From Actinomycetota bacterium (GTDB lineage: Bacteria > Actinomycetota > Thermoleophilia > RBG-16-64-13): a DNA stretch of 14,282 nt. The stretch is from positions 1-14,282 of the forward strand of contig PMIZ01000268.1 in NCBI GenBank assembly GCA_003157225.1, read 5' to 3'. Under the pieces are notes generated by a model. It ran no database searches. It was not told the origin of the DNA and was given only the letters and a program-made list of their open reading frames with translations. The position numbers were made by a program, and so were the translations under genes. Shown here piece after piece: positions 13,984 to 14,282 of the stretch; the first letter of the stretch is position 1; the number at the start of each line of letters is the position of its first letter.

Positions 13984-14282
13984 TCATCGGCTCGCCCATT
14001 TGAACCACTTGATCCCGATACCGGCAAAGAGCAACGTGTACCCGACGGTCGCGGCCAACGCTCCCCAAGTTTCGAGCGTCCAGGTGCTGGGCTGCATGGC
14101 TGCGACGAGAATCGTGGCGACGACTCCACCCGGTGACCAACGCGACACGATTTCCAAAGTCGAACCGAACTTGGCCAGGTGAGCGAAGATACTGAGGACA
14201 AACAGGGGGATGAAGACTACCGGGGCAACGGCTCGTACCGTCTCAGAGGATCGGATGAGGCCGACGATAGCTTGCCCGATGC
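13984..14282 (-). CDS. Membrane permease-like protein, C-terminal fragment (enters from right edge)
   Basis: Reading the minus strand from the right edge gives 98 residues without a start codon, ending at TGA 13984-13986. The sequence contains hydrophobic spans VRAVAPVVFIPLFVLSIFAHL, GGVVATILVAAM and WGALAATVGYTLLFAGIGI, ending in a short basic tail KWFKWASR. The pattern of alternating helices with a last helix near the C-terminus, and the motif layout around the two Trp-rich turns, resemble the end of ABC-2-type (drug/polysaccharide export) permeases, but the fragment is too short for a firm family call. The frame is a real coding candidate because it is open to the edge, membrane-like and rich in G/C third positions. 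The following small membrane gene is on the same strand. Confidence 0.65.
   Translation of the reverse strand, partial: IGQAIVGLIRSSETVRAVAPVVFIPLFVLSIFAHLAKFGSTLEIVSRWSPGGVVATILVAAMQPSTWTLETWGALAATVGYTLLFAGIGIKWFKWASR

Noticed and set aside
13955..14140. 61-codon minus-strand frame at the permease end
   Set aside because: Overlaps the more membrane-like edge frame, is Arg/His-rich, and only its last ten codons extend beyond the permease stop.
1..14282. CRISPR arrays, tRNA or rRNA genes, transposases, insertion-sequence ends
   Set aside because: No regularly spaced repeats, cloverleaf-forming segments, transposase motifs or paired terminal repeats were found on reading both strands by eye.

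Overview
The window is high-GC DNA with dense, mostly minus-strand gene packing, including several 4-base start/stop overlaps. The gene content points to an anaerobe: a 2-oxoacid:ferredoxin oxidoreductase, two ATPases of the benzoyl-CoA-reductase / 2-hydroxyacyl-CoA-dehydratase activase superfamily, and two multi-cluster iron-sulfur proteins. GTG starts are common and one strong candidate is a CTG start. No rRNA or other marker is present, so lineage is an inference only: an uncultured anaerobic actinobacterium, a Chloroflexota member or a desulfo-type bacterium would all fit.

Layout from left to right. (1) 2-580 (+): the C-terminal half of a glyceraldehyde-3-phosphate dehydrogenase, cut by the window edge. 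(2) 640-3497 (-): a tight cassette read right to left. It runs activase of the BcrA/BadF/BzdQ type, small ferredoxin-like protein, NuoG-like iron-sulfur protein with a GIY-YIG-like tail, and YfcE-type phosphoesterase; the first two junctions are GTGA overlaps. (3) 3502-9314: genes of a different flavour. These are a Wzz/tyrosine-kinase fusion (-), a three-domain protein made of a SipW-like peptidase, a GNAT acetyltransferase and a nucleotidyltransferase (-), and a divergent ABC exporter (+). (4) 9304-12784 (-): korA-korB-korC followed by a second, BcrD-like activase. (5) 12934-13317 (+): a PRC-barrel protein with a C-terminal cysteine cluster. (6) 13318-14282: a poorly coding 0.4 kb stretch, a 62-residue membrane protein (-), and the C-terminal end of a membrane permease-like protein (-) entering from the right edge.

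How the parts could work together (inference): KorABC would oxidise a 2-oxoacid to its acyl-CoA and reduce ferredoxin. The iron-sulfur proteins could carry those electrons. The two activase-type ATPases would couple ATP hydrolysis to low-potential electron delivery into a dearomatising reductase or a 2-hydroxyacyl-CoA dehydratase, whose catalytic subunits are not in this window. The two redox blocks lie on the same strand and are separated by 5.8 kb of cell-surface and export genes. This suggests that a once-contiguous redox operon has been interrupted.
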